A stretch of DNA of 64,000 nt, taken from contig CAVWAR010000017.1 in assembly GCA_963753075.1 (NCBI GenBank), positions 744,001 to 808,000 of the forward strand, read 5' to 3'. The stretch comes from Prado023 sp963753075. GTDB lineage: Bacteria > Actinomycetota > Actinomycetes > S36-B12 > CAIYMF01. Under the pieces are notes generated by a model. That model was not told the origin of the DNA, did no database searches, and saw nothing but the letters and a program-made list of their open reading frames with translations. Below are positions 33,417-43,041 of this stretch, piece by piece (position 1 is the stretch's first letter; the number at the start of each line of letters is the position of its first letter). The position numbers and the translations under genes were made by a program.

Positions 33417-35090
33417 GTGCATCGGTCCTACCGCACGCTCACTGCGGGCGTCACGGCGCTGGTGCTGCTGGTGGGGTTGTCCCCCGCCATCGCCGCCGAG
33501 GAGACGGCTTCCAGTAGCGAGGTGGTCCCCAGTGGCGCGGCTTCCCCCGGCGCTGAGGGTGTGCTCGATCCGGCCGAGATCGGTGTGGAGGTCGACATCG
33601 ATCTCCTGGACTCCGTTGAGGACGTCACCGACACCGACGAGAACCTGCGTGCGACGCGCAACGAGGTCTCGGTGCTCGTGGACAATGGCACTGACGCGCC
33701 GACGGTCACGAAGCTGCGCACGGAGACTGCCAGCCAGGCCGAGGAACTGACAGCGGCGCTCGACGCCCAGCCCGGAGTCGTGGCGGCGGAGACGACCCGT
33801 TTGCGCGCCTTCGACACAACCACTCCCACCCCCATCACTCCGGCGCCGGTGGATCCCGCCCCGGTCGCTGCCGCCCCGATCGTTCCCGACCCGCTGTTCC
33901 CCTCGCAGTGGAACATGCCCGCGGTGGGGATCCCGGACGCCTGGTCGTCCAGCCTCGGCGCGGGTGTGGTCGTCGCCGTCATCGACACCGGCGTGGATGC
34001 CACTCATCCCGACCTCGCCGGCCGTGTCCTCCCCGAGATCGACCTGCTCCCCGAGGTGACCCCCGCCCCTGAGCAGAACGCCCACGGAACACGAGTGGCC
34101 AGTCTGATCGCCGGAGGCCTTGACGGGGTCGGCATGACCGGAGTGGCCCCCCAGTCTGGGATCCTCCCGGTCTCCGCGCTCGATCCGGCCGGCTTCGGCG
34201 ACAGCAGCACGGTGGCCCGAGCCATCATCGCCGCCGCAGACGCCGGTGCCCGCGTGATCAACCTCTCGTTGGGCGGCCCCGATCCCGACCCGGTCCTGGA
34301 CGAGGCCTGCGCCTACGCCTTCGCCAAGGGAGCAGTCGTCGTTGCGGCGGGGGGCAACAGCTACTCCTCGGGCAACTGGGTGCAGTACCCGGCAGCCTCC
34401 CCACACGTCCTGGGCGTCGCCTCGACCGACGGCGCGGGGAGCCCGTCGGCCTTCTCGAACACGGGGCCACACATCGACCTCGCTGCCCCCGGCGAGGGCA
34501 TCCTTGCCGCAATCCCCGGGGCTGGCTACAGCACGGAGTCGGGAACATCCTTCTCCGCCCCGCACGTCGCCGGGGCGGCGGCGCTGGTCCTGTCGGCGAA
34601 TCCCAACCTGAGCGCCGCGGAAGCAGCGTCGGTGATCCAGTCGACGGCTCTGGACGACCTCAGCGGCAATGGCCGCGATGACCAGCTGGGCAACGGGATC
34701 GTGCGTGCCGACCTAGCCGTGGCGGCAGCGGTGACCATGACCGCATCGGGCATTCCCTCCGACGCCAAGCTCCGCCTGCGCCGCTTCAACGCCCGCGGTG
34801 AGCCGGCCCACAGGGGTGAGCTCACGACCTTCACTGCGATCCTGCAGGCCAGGCACCCCGACGGAGGGTGGCAGCGTGCGCCAGTGCCGACGTCGATCAA
34901 GATCCAGTTCCGGCGGGGCGGCAAGAAGAAGAAGAAGTACCGGACCCGCGCGATTGTGACCTCTGACGGGAACGGGCACGTGGAGCTGCGGGCCGTGCCC
35001 AAACGGAGCGGGCGCTGGCGGGCCCGGGTGCAGCAGTCGAACGGGCGCTGGACGAACAGCAGGAGTGACTATCTGAGGGTACGTCGCTGA
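33417..35090 (+). CDS. Secreted subtilisin-like (S8) serine protease
   Basis: The 557-aa protein has a Sec signal peptide (HRSYRTLTAGVTALVLLVGL, cleaved near AIAA). A propeptide-like region to about residue 150 with a Pro-rich linker follows. The peptidase domain carries the catalytic triad: Asp in VAVIDTGVDATHPDLAG, His in NAHGTRVASLIAGG and Ser in GTSFSAPHVAGAAA. The last ~110 residues form a basic beta-rich domain with a five-lysine run and ending YLRVRR, perhaps for wall or polymer attachment. It is an extracellular protease. The GTG start is supported by AAGGAG. The GDPD gene follows after one base. Confidence 0.92.
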   Translation: MHRSYRTLTAGVTALVLLVGLSPAIAAEETASSSEVVPSGAASPGAEGVLDPAEIGVEVDIDLLDSVEDVTDTDENLRATRNEVSVLVDNGTDAPTVTKLRTETASQAEELTAALDAQPGVVAAETTRLRAFDTTTPTPITPAPVDPAPVAAAPIVPDPLFPSQWNMPAVGIPDAWSSSLGAGVVVAVIDTGVDATHPDLAGRVLPEIDLLPEVTPAPEQNAHGTRVASLIAGGLDGVGMTGVAPQSGILPVSALDPAGFGDSSTVARAIIAAADAGARVINLSLGGPDPDPVLDEACAYAFAKGAVVVAAGGNSYSSGNWVQYPAASPHVLGVASTDGAGSPSAFSNTGPHIDLAAPGEGILAAIPGAGYSTESGTSFSAPHVAGAAALVLSANPNLSAAEAASVIQSTALDDLSGNGRDDQLGNGIVRADLAVAAAVTMTASGIPSDAKLRLRRFNARGEPAHRGELTTFTAILQARHPDGGWQRAPVPTSIKIQFRRGGKKKKKYRTRAIVTSDGNGHVELRAVPKRSGRWRARVQQSNGRWTNSRSDYLRVRR

Positions 35091-35091
35091 C

Positions 35092-35880
35092 GTGTCCGGG
35101 CGGCCGCACCCGTTCCTCCGGGGCTCTCACCCCGTGGCGATCGCACATCGTGGCGGCGCCGCAGAGGGCGCAGAGAACTCCCCGGCGACGTTCCAGCGCG
35201 TGATCGACCTGGGCTACCGGTGGATCGAGACTGACGTGCGCGCCTCGATCGACGGCCATGCCGTGGTCTTCCACGACGCAACCATGAACCGGACGACGGA
35301 TGCTCAGGGCGAGGTGTCCGCGCTGCCGCTCTCGATGATCCGCGCTGCCCACCTGGCGGACTCCGAGCACCCGATCACGCTGGCCGAGGCGCTCCGGCGC
35401 TGGCCCGATGTGCGTTTCAACGTTGATGTGAAGGCTGACGACACGGTGCAGGCCTTCCTCCGAGCGGTGTCCGAGGCGCAGGCATGGGATCGGGTGTGCG
35501 TGGCGGCGTTCTCCACCGCCCGTCTACGCCGGCTCCGCCAGCTGGCGGGCCCGCGGCTGGCCTCCTCCCTGGGACCCTCGGAGGTGACCCGGCTCGTCCT
35601 GGGCGTTCTCGATCGCTCCCCCGCGTGTGCCGCCCAGGTCCCGCACTCGATGGGCGGATTCCCGGTCGTCACCCGGGCCCTGGTGCGCAGGGCGCACGCC
35701 CGGCGGCTGGCAGTGCACGTGTGGACCATCGACGACCCGCAGGAGATGGCCTCCTTGCTCGACATGGGCGTCGATGGCATCATGACCGACAGGCCCACGC
35801 TGCTTCGCGAGGTGCTCGTCAGTCGCGATTCATGGACCGGGCCGTTCCCAGGGTTTGCGACAGGCGAGACCGGGGAATAA
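35092..35880 (+). CDS. Glycerophosphodiester phosphodiesterase family protein
   Basis: The 262-aa protein shows the GDPD catalytic pattern: AHRGGAAEGAENS (His and Glu), IETDVRASIDGHAVVFHD (Glu and Asp metal ligands and second His) and NVDVKAD. It lacks a signal peptide and is cytoplasmic. It hydrolyses glycerophosphodiesters from phospholipid turnover to glycerol 3-phosphate and an alcohol. The GTG start lies one base after the subtilase stop, so co-transcription is likely although the functions differ. Confidence 0.9.
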   Translation: MSGRPHPFLRGSHPVAIAHRGGAAEGAENSPATFQRVIDLGYRWIETDVRASIDGHAVVFHDATMNRTTDAQGEVSALPLSMIRAAHLADSEHPITLAEALRRWPDVRFNVDVKADDTVQAFLRAVSEAQAWDRVCVAAFSTARLRRLRQLAGPRLASSLGPSEVTRLVLGVLDRSPACAAQVPHSMGGFPVVTRALVRRAHARRLAVHVWTIDDPQEMASLLDMGVDGIMTDRPTLLREVLVSRDSWTGPFPGFATGETGE

Positions 35881-35980
35881 GAGCCGGGTCAATCGGTGTT
35901 ACTCACGTGTCCGGCCTCAGATGGTCGGGGGTGTGCGTGGCACGGCCCTTGAGGCTCACACGCGGGAAGGCACGATCATC

Positions 35981-36337
35981 ATGGGAAACGGCGCTGTTCG
36001 CGGCACACGGCTGGGGACGACCAGCTACGAGAGCGATGCGGGCGTTGACTTCGCCACGCGTCTGATGACCACATACGACTGCCCGGCAGGTCACACCACG
36101 ACCCTGCCGTTCGCAGAAGAGGCAGAGATCCCCTTCGACTGGGAGTGCGCCACCTGCGGGCGCGCGGCCGTCCTGCGTGACGGGGTGGAGCCTGATCGCA
36201 AGCCCGAGAAGCACGTCCGGACCCACTGGGACATGCTGCTGGAGCGGCGCTCGATCGCCGAACTCGAGGAGGTACTCGAGGAGCGGCTGGACATCCTGCG
36301 CGAGATGCGCGGCGAGGACATCCGCCGCTCGGCGTGA
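35981..36337 (+). CDS. rbpA: RNA polymerase-binding protein RbpA
   Basis: The 118-aa protein matches RbpA: a conserved N-terminal GAVRGTRLGTTSYESD, a zinc-binding core with DCPAGH and CATCG, and the sigma-interacting C-terminal part (HVRTHWDMLLERRSIAELEE). It binds group 1/2 sigma factors and RNA polymerase and stabilises open promoter complexes in actinobacteria. GGGAAGG precedes the ATG. The adjacent Ppm-type gene matches the arrangement I recall in mycobacteria (rbpA next to ppm1). Confidence 0.97.
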   Translation: MGNGAVRGTRLGTTSYESDAGVDFATRLMTTYDCPAGHTTTLPFAEEAEIPFDWECATCGRAAVLRDGVEPDRKPEKHVRTHWDMLLERRSIAELEEVLEERLDILREMRGEDIRRSA

Positions 36338-36379
36338 CTCACGCCGCAGGTCGCTGACCCGGCTGGGCCGCTCAGGCGG

Positions 36380-36946
36380 TCAGTCCTCCGGGCCGAGGAT
36401 CTCTCCGCGGATCACCTTCGGACCAGGCTCCGGCTCATGGCCGGCCTGGTCCGTTGTGCGCTCTGCGTCCGCTGTGCTGCCTTCGCGGCCAGGCGCGGGG
36501 TCGGCCCCCGAGGGATCGACGTCAACCGGATCCACGTCCACCACTTCGCCGGGCACCACGTCGCCCGGGACCACGGTCGCGCGCGGGACCCCGGAGGCGT
36601 CAGTCACCGTCACCACGGAGACGCCGCCGCGGCGAAGGGCCGCCTCGGTCTGGCGCAGGACGTGCCCGGAGAGCCACCGCTGGACGCCCGGTACCAGCAG
36701 CGCCAGCCCCACCAGGTCGAGCACCAGGCCGGGCAGGGCGATGACGCTGCCCGCGGCGATCCGCCACCCACGCACGGGGGGCTGGCTGCGCGCACCCCAC
36801 CTGATCACCGCCAGGCCGACGACAACGTCCAGGAAGAGCACCATCAGCGCCAACGGACCACCCACCGAGTCGACCAGGAGGATGACCGCACCCACCTCCG
36901 CGACCGCGAGGGCCGCCAGGAGCGCAAGCGTGATGAACCGAGCCAT
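36380..36946 (-). CDS. fxsA: FxsA family membrane protein
   Basis: The 188-aa protein has the FxsA pattern: an N-terminal membrane segment (MARFITLALLAALAVAEVGA), a second (LVDSVGGPLALMVLFLDVVV) and a third around VIALPGLVLDLVGLALLVPG, the conserved 'PG..D..G..LL.PG' region. A soluble Glu/Pro/Asp-rich tail of about 70 residues follows. The molecular role of FxsA is not well known. Its ATG directly follows the stop of the mannosyltransferase gene (TAG-ATG), so translation is coupled. Confidence 0.85.
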   Translation of the reverse strand: MARFITLALLAALAVAEVGAVILLVDSVGGPLALMVLFLDVVVGLAVIRWGARSQPPVRGWRIAAGSVIALPGLVLDLVGLALLVPGVQRWLSGHVLRQTEAALRRGGVSVVTVTDASGVPRATVVPGDVVPGEVVDVDPVDVDPSGADPAPGREGSTADAERTTDQAGHEPEPGPKVIRGEILGPED

Positions 36947-37747
<801 letters not shown>

Positions 37748-37810
37748 CGCACCAGTGTCCCATGTTGCCCGGGCACGCGGACGCGCTCATGGTTCCTGCA
37801 GGCAGCGGGA

Positions 37811-38065
37811 TCAGTCGCGGCGGGCCTTCCGGCGACGATGCCGCCGCATGACCCCGATCCCGAACCAGACCAACGCGCCGAAGGCCGCGACCACGATCGT
37901 GTACAGCCACAGCGGCCACGTGAAGGACAGCCACAGGAACCTGAACTCGATCGACTCGCTGTTCTGGAGGACGAAGACCAGGAGCACGCCGAGCCCTGTC
38001 ATCGAGGCGATCGCTCCGCCGCTCACGCCACGCTTGTCCTGGACTTCCCCTGTGCTGTCGGACAT
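37811..38065 (-). CDS. LapA-domain (DUF1049) membrane protein
   Basis: The 84-aa protein has two membrane segments (ASMTGLGVLLVFVLQNSESI and LYTIVVAAFGALVWFGIG) with the LapA-type pattern VLQNSESIEFRFLW between them, and a strongly basic end (RRHRRRKARRD). LapA proteins help to assemble lipopolysaccharide in Gram-negatives; the role in actinobacteria is unknown. RBS AGGGGA before the ATG. It stands alone between the GT2 and Rieske genes. Confidence 0.8.
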   Translation of the reverse strand: MSDSTGEVQDKRGVSGGAIASMTGLGVLLVFVLQNSESIEFRFLWLSFTWPLWLYTIVVAAFGALVWFGIGVMRRHRRRKARRD

Positions 38066-38225
38066 CGAATTCCCCTGCTGTTGACGTGGGCCACACCCGA
38101 TGCAGAGCCCGCCGACTGCCAGTGTGCCAGAGGCTGGAGGCCATGCCGCGCCCGAGCGACGTGCGTCCGGCAGGGTGCCGGAGGGCTGGTAACGTCCCTG
38201 CCACCAACGATGAGAGGCGCAGCCG

Positions 38226-38606
38226 ATGAGCCACACGGTCCGGATCGGACGTGTCCAGGACTTCCCCGCGGGAGAGGTGACCGAGGTAGACGTCGAGGGC
38301 ACGAAGGTGCTCGTCGCCCGTGACGCCGAGGGGCTTTGCGCTGCCAGGAACAAGTGTCCCCATCTGGGCCTGTCCCTGACCTCCGGACCCGGTGGCCGCA
38401 CCTACGCCGATGGCGTGATCACGTGCCCATGGCACAACTCCCGGTTCGTTGTGCGCAGCGGCGAGAACCTCGACTGGGTGTCCGGCATCGCCGGCCGGTC
38501 GGTCCCCTCGTGGTCGCGCAAGGTGATCCAGGCCGGGCGCAAGCCCGCACCCCTGACCACCTACCCGGTCACGGTCGTTGACGATGAGGTCTTCATCGAG
38601 CTCTGA
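38226..38606 (+). CDS. Rieske [2Fe-2S] domain protein
   Basis: The 126-aa protein is a single Rieske domain with both cluster motifs, CPHLG and CPWHNSRF, which supply two Cys and two His ligands. It has no membrane segment, so it is a soluble ferredoxin-type electron carrier or a subunit of an oxygenase rather than a cytochrome bc1 component. No partner oxygenase is nearby. RBS GAGAGG. Confidence 0.92.
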   Translation: MSHTVRIGRVQDFPAGEVTEVDVEGTKVLVARDAEGLCAARNKCPHLGLSLTSGPGGRTYADGVITCPWHNSRFVVRSGENLDWVSGIAGRSVPSWSRKVIQAGRKPAPLTTYPVTVVDDEVFIEL

Positions 38607-38609
38607 GGC

Positions 38610-40163
38610 TCAGGACGCACGACGCCGCGTGGCCAGCAGGAGGACCACCAACAGCGCCGTAGCTGCGAGCTCGGGGAGCGCACCGATGCGCATGGCCGGC
38701 GTCAGTCCGGTGCGCATCGGGACCATCGCCACCGTTGAGTCGGACGTGAACTCCTGGGACTCCCACGTGGGTTTCCCATCGGGCCCGATCACGGCGCTGA
38801 TCCCTGATGTGGCGGCAACCAGCGTGGCCCGTCCAGCAGCGACAGCCTGGACCCGGGTGATGGCCAGCTGCTGCTCCGGCTGTCCGGTCCCTCCGTAGGT
38901 CGCGTTGTTGGTCTGCACGACCAACACCCGGCCGCCGGCCCGGATCGCGTCGCGAACCAGCTCGTCGTAGGCGATCTCGAAGCAGATGACGATCCCGGTC
39001 GGGACCGGGCCGAGCTGGAGGAAGCCCACGTCCTCGCCCCCGACGAAGTCACGCGGTATCCGATCGAACCGGGTGATGAACCTGCTGAGCAGGCCACGGA
39101 AGGGGAGGTACTCCCCGAACGGGACCGGATGCCGCTTCACGTAGGAATCCCCGGGGCCGGTCATGGGGTCCCAGACCAGGCTGACGTTGAGGATCGTGCC
39201 CGGGTGGTCGTCCCTGGCCGGATCCTCGGGGTTGACCACTACCCCGCCGACCAGGATCGGGGCGTCGATGGCATCGGCGGCCCGGTCGATCTGCTCGCCG
39301 GCGTCGGCGTTGCGGATCGGGTCGATGTCCGAGGAATTCTCCGGCCAGACCACCGCCACCGGCTGCGGCTGCTCCCCGGCAGCGACCTCGGCAGCCAGCT
39401 CCTCGGTCACGCGCACGTGGTTGTCCAGCACCGCCCTGCGCTGGGAGTTGAAGTCCAGGCCCAGCCGCGGAACGTTGCCCTGCACGACCGCGATCGGCTG
39501 CTGCCCGGAGGCAGGGCCGCCCCAGTCCGGGACCCGGATCGCGGCCCCGGCGCCGACGACAACCCCGACCAGCCCGAGGGCGCCGATCACTCGACGTGGG
39601 CGACCAGCGCGCACCTCGTCCCACACCACGAGCAGCGTGCACCCGCTCAGGGCGACCGCGAAGGTGACAGCAGCAGGGCCGCCGATCGCAGCCCACCCAA
39701 CAAGTGCGGTGTCGGCCTGCCCGAAGGCCAATCGGCCCCATGGGAAACCGCCGAACGGAACCCGCTCGCGCAGCGCCTCCATCACCACCCAGAGGAGGGG
39801 AACCGAGAGGACCCACCACCGGCGGCGCAGCAGCGTGGGCAGCAGGGCACCGGCTCCGGCCCAGAAGGCTGCGCAGAGCAGCGACAGCAGGACCCAGGCA
39901 TCCGGCCCGAGGACACGAAGCCAATCGAGCAGGACGAGGAAGAAGAGCAGCCCGGAGACCAGCCCGACGAGCGCCCCACGGCCGGCCGACAGGTCCCGGA
40001 AGGCCACGACGAGGAAGCTGACGGCGGGTACTGCCACCCAACCGGACAGCACGCCCCAGGGCGGGAACGCCAGAGCCAGCACGACGGCCGCCAACGCACC
40101 GATCACGAGCCGGAGCCGGGCCGAAGGGCGTGCCGCCACGGGGTGTTCGGTGGCGGCGGTCAC
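38610..40163 (-). CDS. lnt: Apolipoprotein N-acyltransferase
   Basis: The protein of about 517 aa has six hydrophobic segments in the first ~210 residues, then a nitrilase-type domain with the catalytic triad: Glu in VVWPENSS, Lys in YVKRHPVPFGEYLP and Cys in GIVICFEIAYD. A last membrane segment lies at the C-terminus. It adds the third acyl chain to the N-terminal Cys of lipoproteins; the window encodes at least four lipoprotein candidates. GTG 40163 is preferred because a -10-like hexamer sits six bases upstream. A GTG at 40253 would add 30 residues. Confidence 0.93.
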   Translation of the reverse strand: MTAATEHPVAARPSARLRLVIGALAAVVLALAFPPWGVLSGWVAVPAVSFLVVAFRDLSAGRGALVGLVSGLLFFLVLLDWLRVLGPDAWVLLSLLCAAFWAGAGALLPTLLRRRWWVLSVPLLWVVMEALRERVPFGGFPWGRLAFGQADTALVGWAAIGGPAAVTFAVALSGCTLLVVWDEVRAGRPRRVIGALGLVGVVVGAGAAIRVPDWGGPASGQQPIAVVQGNVPRLGLDFNSQRRAVLDNHVRVTEELAAEVAAGEQPQPVAVVWPENSSDIDPIRNADAGEQIDRAADAIDAPILVGGVVVNPEDPARDDHPGTILNVSLVWDPMTGPGDSYVKRHPVPFGEYLPFRGLLSRFITRFDRIPRDFVGGEDVGFLQLGPVPTGIVICFEIAYDELVRDAIRAGGRVLVVQTNNATYGGTGQPEQQLAITRVQAVAAGRATLVAATSGISAVIGPDGKPTWESQEFTSDSTVAMVPMRTGLTPAMRIGALPELAATALLVVLLLATRRRAS

Positions 40164-40169
40164 CGGACC

Positions 40170-40175
40170 ATCATC
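40170..40175 (-). promoter_or_regulatory. -10-like hexamer GATGAT for lnt
   Basis: GATGAT ends six bases before the GTG at 40163. It helps to decide between the two possible GTG starts of lnt. Confidence 0.35.
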
Positions 40176-40310
40176 CCTGACCCTGAGGTCTGCCGCCGCC
40201 GGACCCGCTGGCGGGCCGGAGCCCCGACCACCGGGGTCCGACACTGCCACCACCCAGGGAACGGCTCGCCCGAGGCCCAGCCTCTCCGGGCCGGTCTTCG
40301 CGGAGGCGGC

Positions 40311-40742
40311 TCACCCGGGGGCAACGACCGTCCCTCGCGCGGAGGTCACCAGCAGCGGCTCAGCGAGCACCTCGGCGGCGTTCGGCCCACGATCCGGTGT
40401 GCCGCGGCACACCACATGGGCCGCGAAGTCAATCACTCGGCTGCGTCGACCGACACGCACGAGCGTCGCGCTCACCTCCACGACGTCACCGCCGCGCACG
40501 GCGTCGTGGAACTGGACGTCGGAGTACGAGGCGAACAGCCCCTCGTCGCCGTCGGTGTGGATCATCAGGTCGGTGGCCACGTCGCCGAAGAGGGCCATGG
40601 CGTAGGCACCATCCACGAGGTTGCCCGCGTAGTGGGCGTTCGAGTAGGGCACGTACCGCCGGTGCACGATCCGCAGGCCGGGGCTCGCCCCACCCCTCGG
40701 CGTTGCTGGGGTCGTTGCCGCTTCCTGATCGGCCATGCTCAC
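40311..40742 (-). CDS. kal: 3-aminobutyryl-CoA ammonia-lyase (hotdog fold)
   Basis: The 143-aa hotdog-fold protein (RYVPYSNAHYAGNLVDGAYA, then SDVQFHDAVRGGDVVEV) sits at the end of the kam operon. In lysine fermentation Kal deaminates 3-aminobutyryl-CoA to crotonyl-CoA. Assignment rests on the fold, size and operon position. The GTG at 40742 overlaps the kamE stop (GTGA); the ATG at 40736 is an alternative. Crotonyl-CoA would enter butyrate or beta-oxidation reactions, possibly with the acyl-CoA dehydrogenase at 47793. Confidence 0.85.
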   Translation of the reverse strand: MSMADQEAATTPATPRGGASPGLRIVHRRYVPYSNAHYAGNLVDGAYAMALFGDVATDLMIHTDGDEGLFASYSDVQFHDAVRGGDVVEVSATLVRVGRRSRVIDFAAHVVCRGTPDRGPNAAEVLAEPLLVTSARGTVVAPG

Positions 40743-41473
40743 GCCTCCCTGACCAGCCGATGGACCAGGTAGGAAGCGACCTCACCCGGTGTTGTGCCCT
40801 TGCCGAAGATCCGATCCACGCCCAGCTCCTCGGCCATCGATTCGTCGAACCGGGGACCGCCGACCACGATCACAGGACGCCGATCAGGTGGGAACGCCTC
40901 ACGGAATGCAGCAGTCATCTCCCCGGTGTTCTCCAGGTGGGCGTCGCGCTGGGTCACGACCTGGGAGACCAGCACGGCGTCGGCCTTCAGCTGACTCGCG
41001 GCTGCCACCAACTCGGGAACCGACACCTGGGCCCCGAGGTTGTGCACCTCGAGGCTGGAGTAGAACTCCAGCCCCTTCTCGCCCGCGAAGCCCTTGATGT
41101 TCAGGATGGCGTCGATCCCCACGGTATGCGCATCACTGCCGATGCAGGCCCCGACCACAACCAGTGGCTGGCGCAGGCGCTTCCTGACCCGCGCGTTGAC
41201 CTCCTTGGGGGTGAGCAGCGGGAAGTCACGCTCGACGACCTCCACCTTGTCCAACTCCACCAGGTGGTTGACCCGCCCATAGACGACGAAGAATGTGAAC
41301 TCGGGGCCCATCGCCTTGGCGTGGACCACCAATGCCGGGTCGAGGCCCATCTTGCGGGCAAGCTGTGCGGCCGCGCCCTCAGCCCGCTTGTCATGGGCGA
41401 TGGGAAGGGTGAAGGAGACCTGGACCATGCCGTCGCCGGTGGCATCACCATACGGTCGGATCACGGTACTCAC
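40739..41473 (-). CDS. kamE: Lysine 5,6-aminomutase beta subunit
   Basis: The 244-aa protein carries the adenosylcobalamin-binding motif SDAHTVGIDAI (D-x-H-x-x-G; His about residue 116) in a Rossmann-type B12 domain with VIVVGGPRF downstream. The segment NIKGFAGEKG just after it contains the likely PLP-binding lysine (about residue 127), inferred by analogy. With KamD it moves the terminal amino group of beta-lysine to C5, giving 3,5-diaminohexanoate. GTG start inside the kamD stop (GTGA). A longer in-frame extension to 41917 is not coding. Confidence 0.93.
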   Translation of the reverse strand: MSTVIRPYGDATGDGMVQVSFTLPIAHDKRAEGAAAQLARKMGLDPALVVHAKAMGPEFTFFVVYGRVNHLVELDKVEVVERDFPLLTPKEVNARVRKRLRQPLVVVGACIGSDAHTVGIDAILNIKGFAGEKGLEFYSSLEVHNLGAQVSVPELVAAASQLKADAVLVSQVVTQRDAHLENTGEMTAAFREAFPPDRRPVIVVGGPRFDESMAEELGVDRIFGKGTTPGEVASYLVHRLVREA

Positions 41474-43041
41474 GCCGGCACCTCCCCGAGGATGTCGGAC
41501 ACGGGGTTCAGGTAGCCCTCGGCGCGGGCGACCACGCCGTCGAGGCCCTTGCCCCGGTCGGCGGGGCGCTTCATCAGCCCGAAGGTCCCTTGGGCGATCG
41601 CAGGCAGCAGGCCGTCCTCGGCGATCCGGCCCAGCAGGTCGACCGCCTCGCCGAGCACATCGTCGGCTCGCGTCGCGATCAACCCGCCCGGGGCTGGCTG
41701 GAAGTCCTCTGCGAGCCCGGCGGCCGCGTCCAGCACGTACCGCACGTTCTGAAGGGCCAGGTCCCGATCGCTGAGCCAGGGCGTGACGACGGCCTCGGTC
41801 ATCATCCCCACGAGCAGGATCCCCTGGCCGGTGAGCACCCCGGCCAGGTTGAAGAAGCCGTCGAGCAGGTACCCCCGGAAGATGTCCCCAGTCATGTGCT
41901 TGGTGGGTGGCATCCATTTCAGGGGCGCATCGGGGAACAGCCCGCGGGCCAGCAGGGCATGGGCAAGCTCCAGCCGGAACGAGTCGGGGACCTCGGGGTT
42001 GATCTCGAACGCGTGCCCGAGCCCGAGCTGCCAGTCGGCCAGTCCGGCCTCCTTCGCGAAGTACTCGTTGAGCAGCTGGCTGACCGTCACGGTGTGCGCC
42101 GCCTCCACGGCGTCGGCGGTCGTGAGGTAGTTGTCCTCGCCGGTGTTGATGATGATCCCGGCACGGGCGTGCACCTGCCGGGCGAAGTGCTGGTCGGTGA
42201 AGGTGCGCACCGGGTTGATGTCGCGGAAGAGGATCCCGTACATCGAGTCGTTGAGCATCATGTCCAGACGCTCGAGGCCGGCCAGCGCTGCGATCTCGGG
42301 CATGCAGAGTCCGGAGGCGTAGTTCGTGAGCCGGACGTAGCGACCCAGTTCCGTGGAGACGTCATCCAGGGCCCGACGCATGATCCGGAAGTTCTCCTGC
42401 GTGGCATAGGTGCCCGCGTAGCCCTCAGTCGTGGCGCCCTCGGGGACGAAGTCGAGCAATGACTGCCCGGTCGAGCGGATCACCGCGATGATGTCAGCGC
42501 CCTCGCGCGCGGCTGCCTGCGCCTGGGGGACGTCCTCGTGGATGTTGCCGGTCGCCACGATCAGGTAGATCCATGGCGTGTGGGCCACCGGGTAGCGCGC
42601 CAGCAGCCTCTCCCGTGCGGCCCGCTGCTCGTCCATCCGGCGAACCCCGGCCCGCGCGGCCTTCATGGCCGCCGTTGTCGCTGCGGCCGCAGCCCTGCCC
42701 TGCGGCTGGCGGAACTCGACCGACCCCGCGGCCGCACGCTGAGCCAGCGTGAGCAGCGGGGCATCGGTCTCGATGCCGGCGCGCCGCTGCGCAGCCAGGG
42801 CGTCCCAGACGGGAAGGGCCACCCCCCGGTCGAGGCCCACGTGGACCGCGACGCTCTCCGAGAGCCGGTTGACCCACGGGATCCCTTCGACATCCGCTCC
42901 CTCCAGCCCAGCCATGCGGAGCACAGCCCGTTCGATGGAGACCGTGGTGTGCGCCTGCGCCATCTCCACGACCGGCCGACCGGCGAGGGCCGCCCGCTCA
43001 CGAGCCACTGACACCTTCTGCGGGTCGAGCTGCAGCTTCAT
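41470..43041 (-). CDS. kamD: Lysine 5,6-aminomutase alpha subunit
   Basis: The 523-aa protein matches the large KamD subunit (a PLP/B12-dependent TIM-barrel), with MKLQLDPQKVSVARERA at the N-terminus, STGQSLLDFVPEGATTEGYA in the central part and MNDSMYGILFRDIN-like sequence (LNDSMYGILFRDINP). It binds the substrate and adenosylcobalamin with KamE. Length is as expected. The ATG overlaps the stop of the preceding amidohydrolase gene (ATGA), and the stop overlaps the kamE start. Confidence 0.95.
   Translation of the reverse strand: MKLQLDPQKVSVARERAALAGRPVVEMAQAHTTVSIERAVLRMAGLEGADVEGIPWVNRLSESVAVHVGLDRGVALPVWDALAAQRRAGIETDAPLLTLAQRAAAGSVEFRQPQGRAAAAATTAAMKAARAGVRRMDEQRAARERLLARYPVAHTPWIYLIVATGNIHEDVPQAQAAAREGADIIAVIRSTGQSLLDFVPEGATTEGYAGTYATQENFRIMRRALDDVSTELGRYVRLTNYASGLCMPEIAALAGLERLDMMLNDSMYGILFRDINPVRTFTDQHFARQVHARAGIIINTGEDNYLTTADAVEAAHTVTVSQLLNEYFAKEAGLADWQLGLGHAFEINPEVPDSFRLELAHALLARGLFPDAPLKWMPPTKHMTGDIFRGYLLDGFFNLAGVLTGQGILLVGMMTEAVVTPWLSDRDLALQNVRYVLDAAAGLAEDFQPAPGGLIATRADDVLGEAVDLLGRIAEDGLLPAIAQGTFGLMKRPADRGKGLDGVVARAEGYLNPVSDILGEVPA

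Noticed and set aside
39129..40772. Two long plus-strand frames (547 and 480 aa) opposite lnt and kal
   Set aside because: lnt shows its full catalytic triad on the minus strand. The plus-strand translations are repetitive and Arg/Gly/Thr-rich.
40739..41917. Longer kamE reading frame of 392 aa
   Set aside because: The extra N-terminal part overlaps kamD in another frame and is Arg/Gly-rich. The GTG at 41473 in the kamD stop fits family length.
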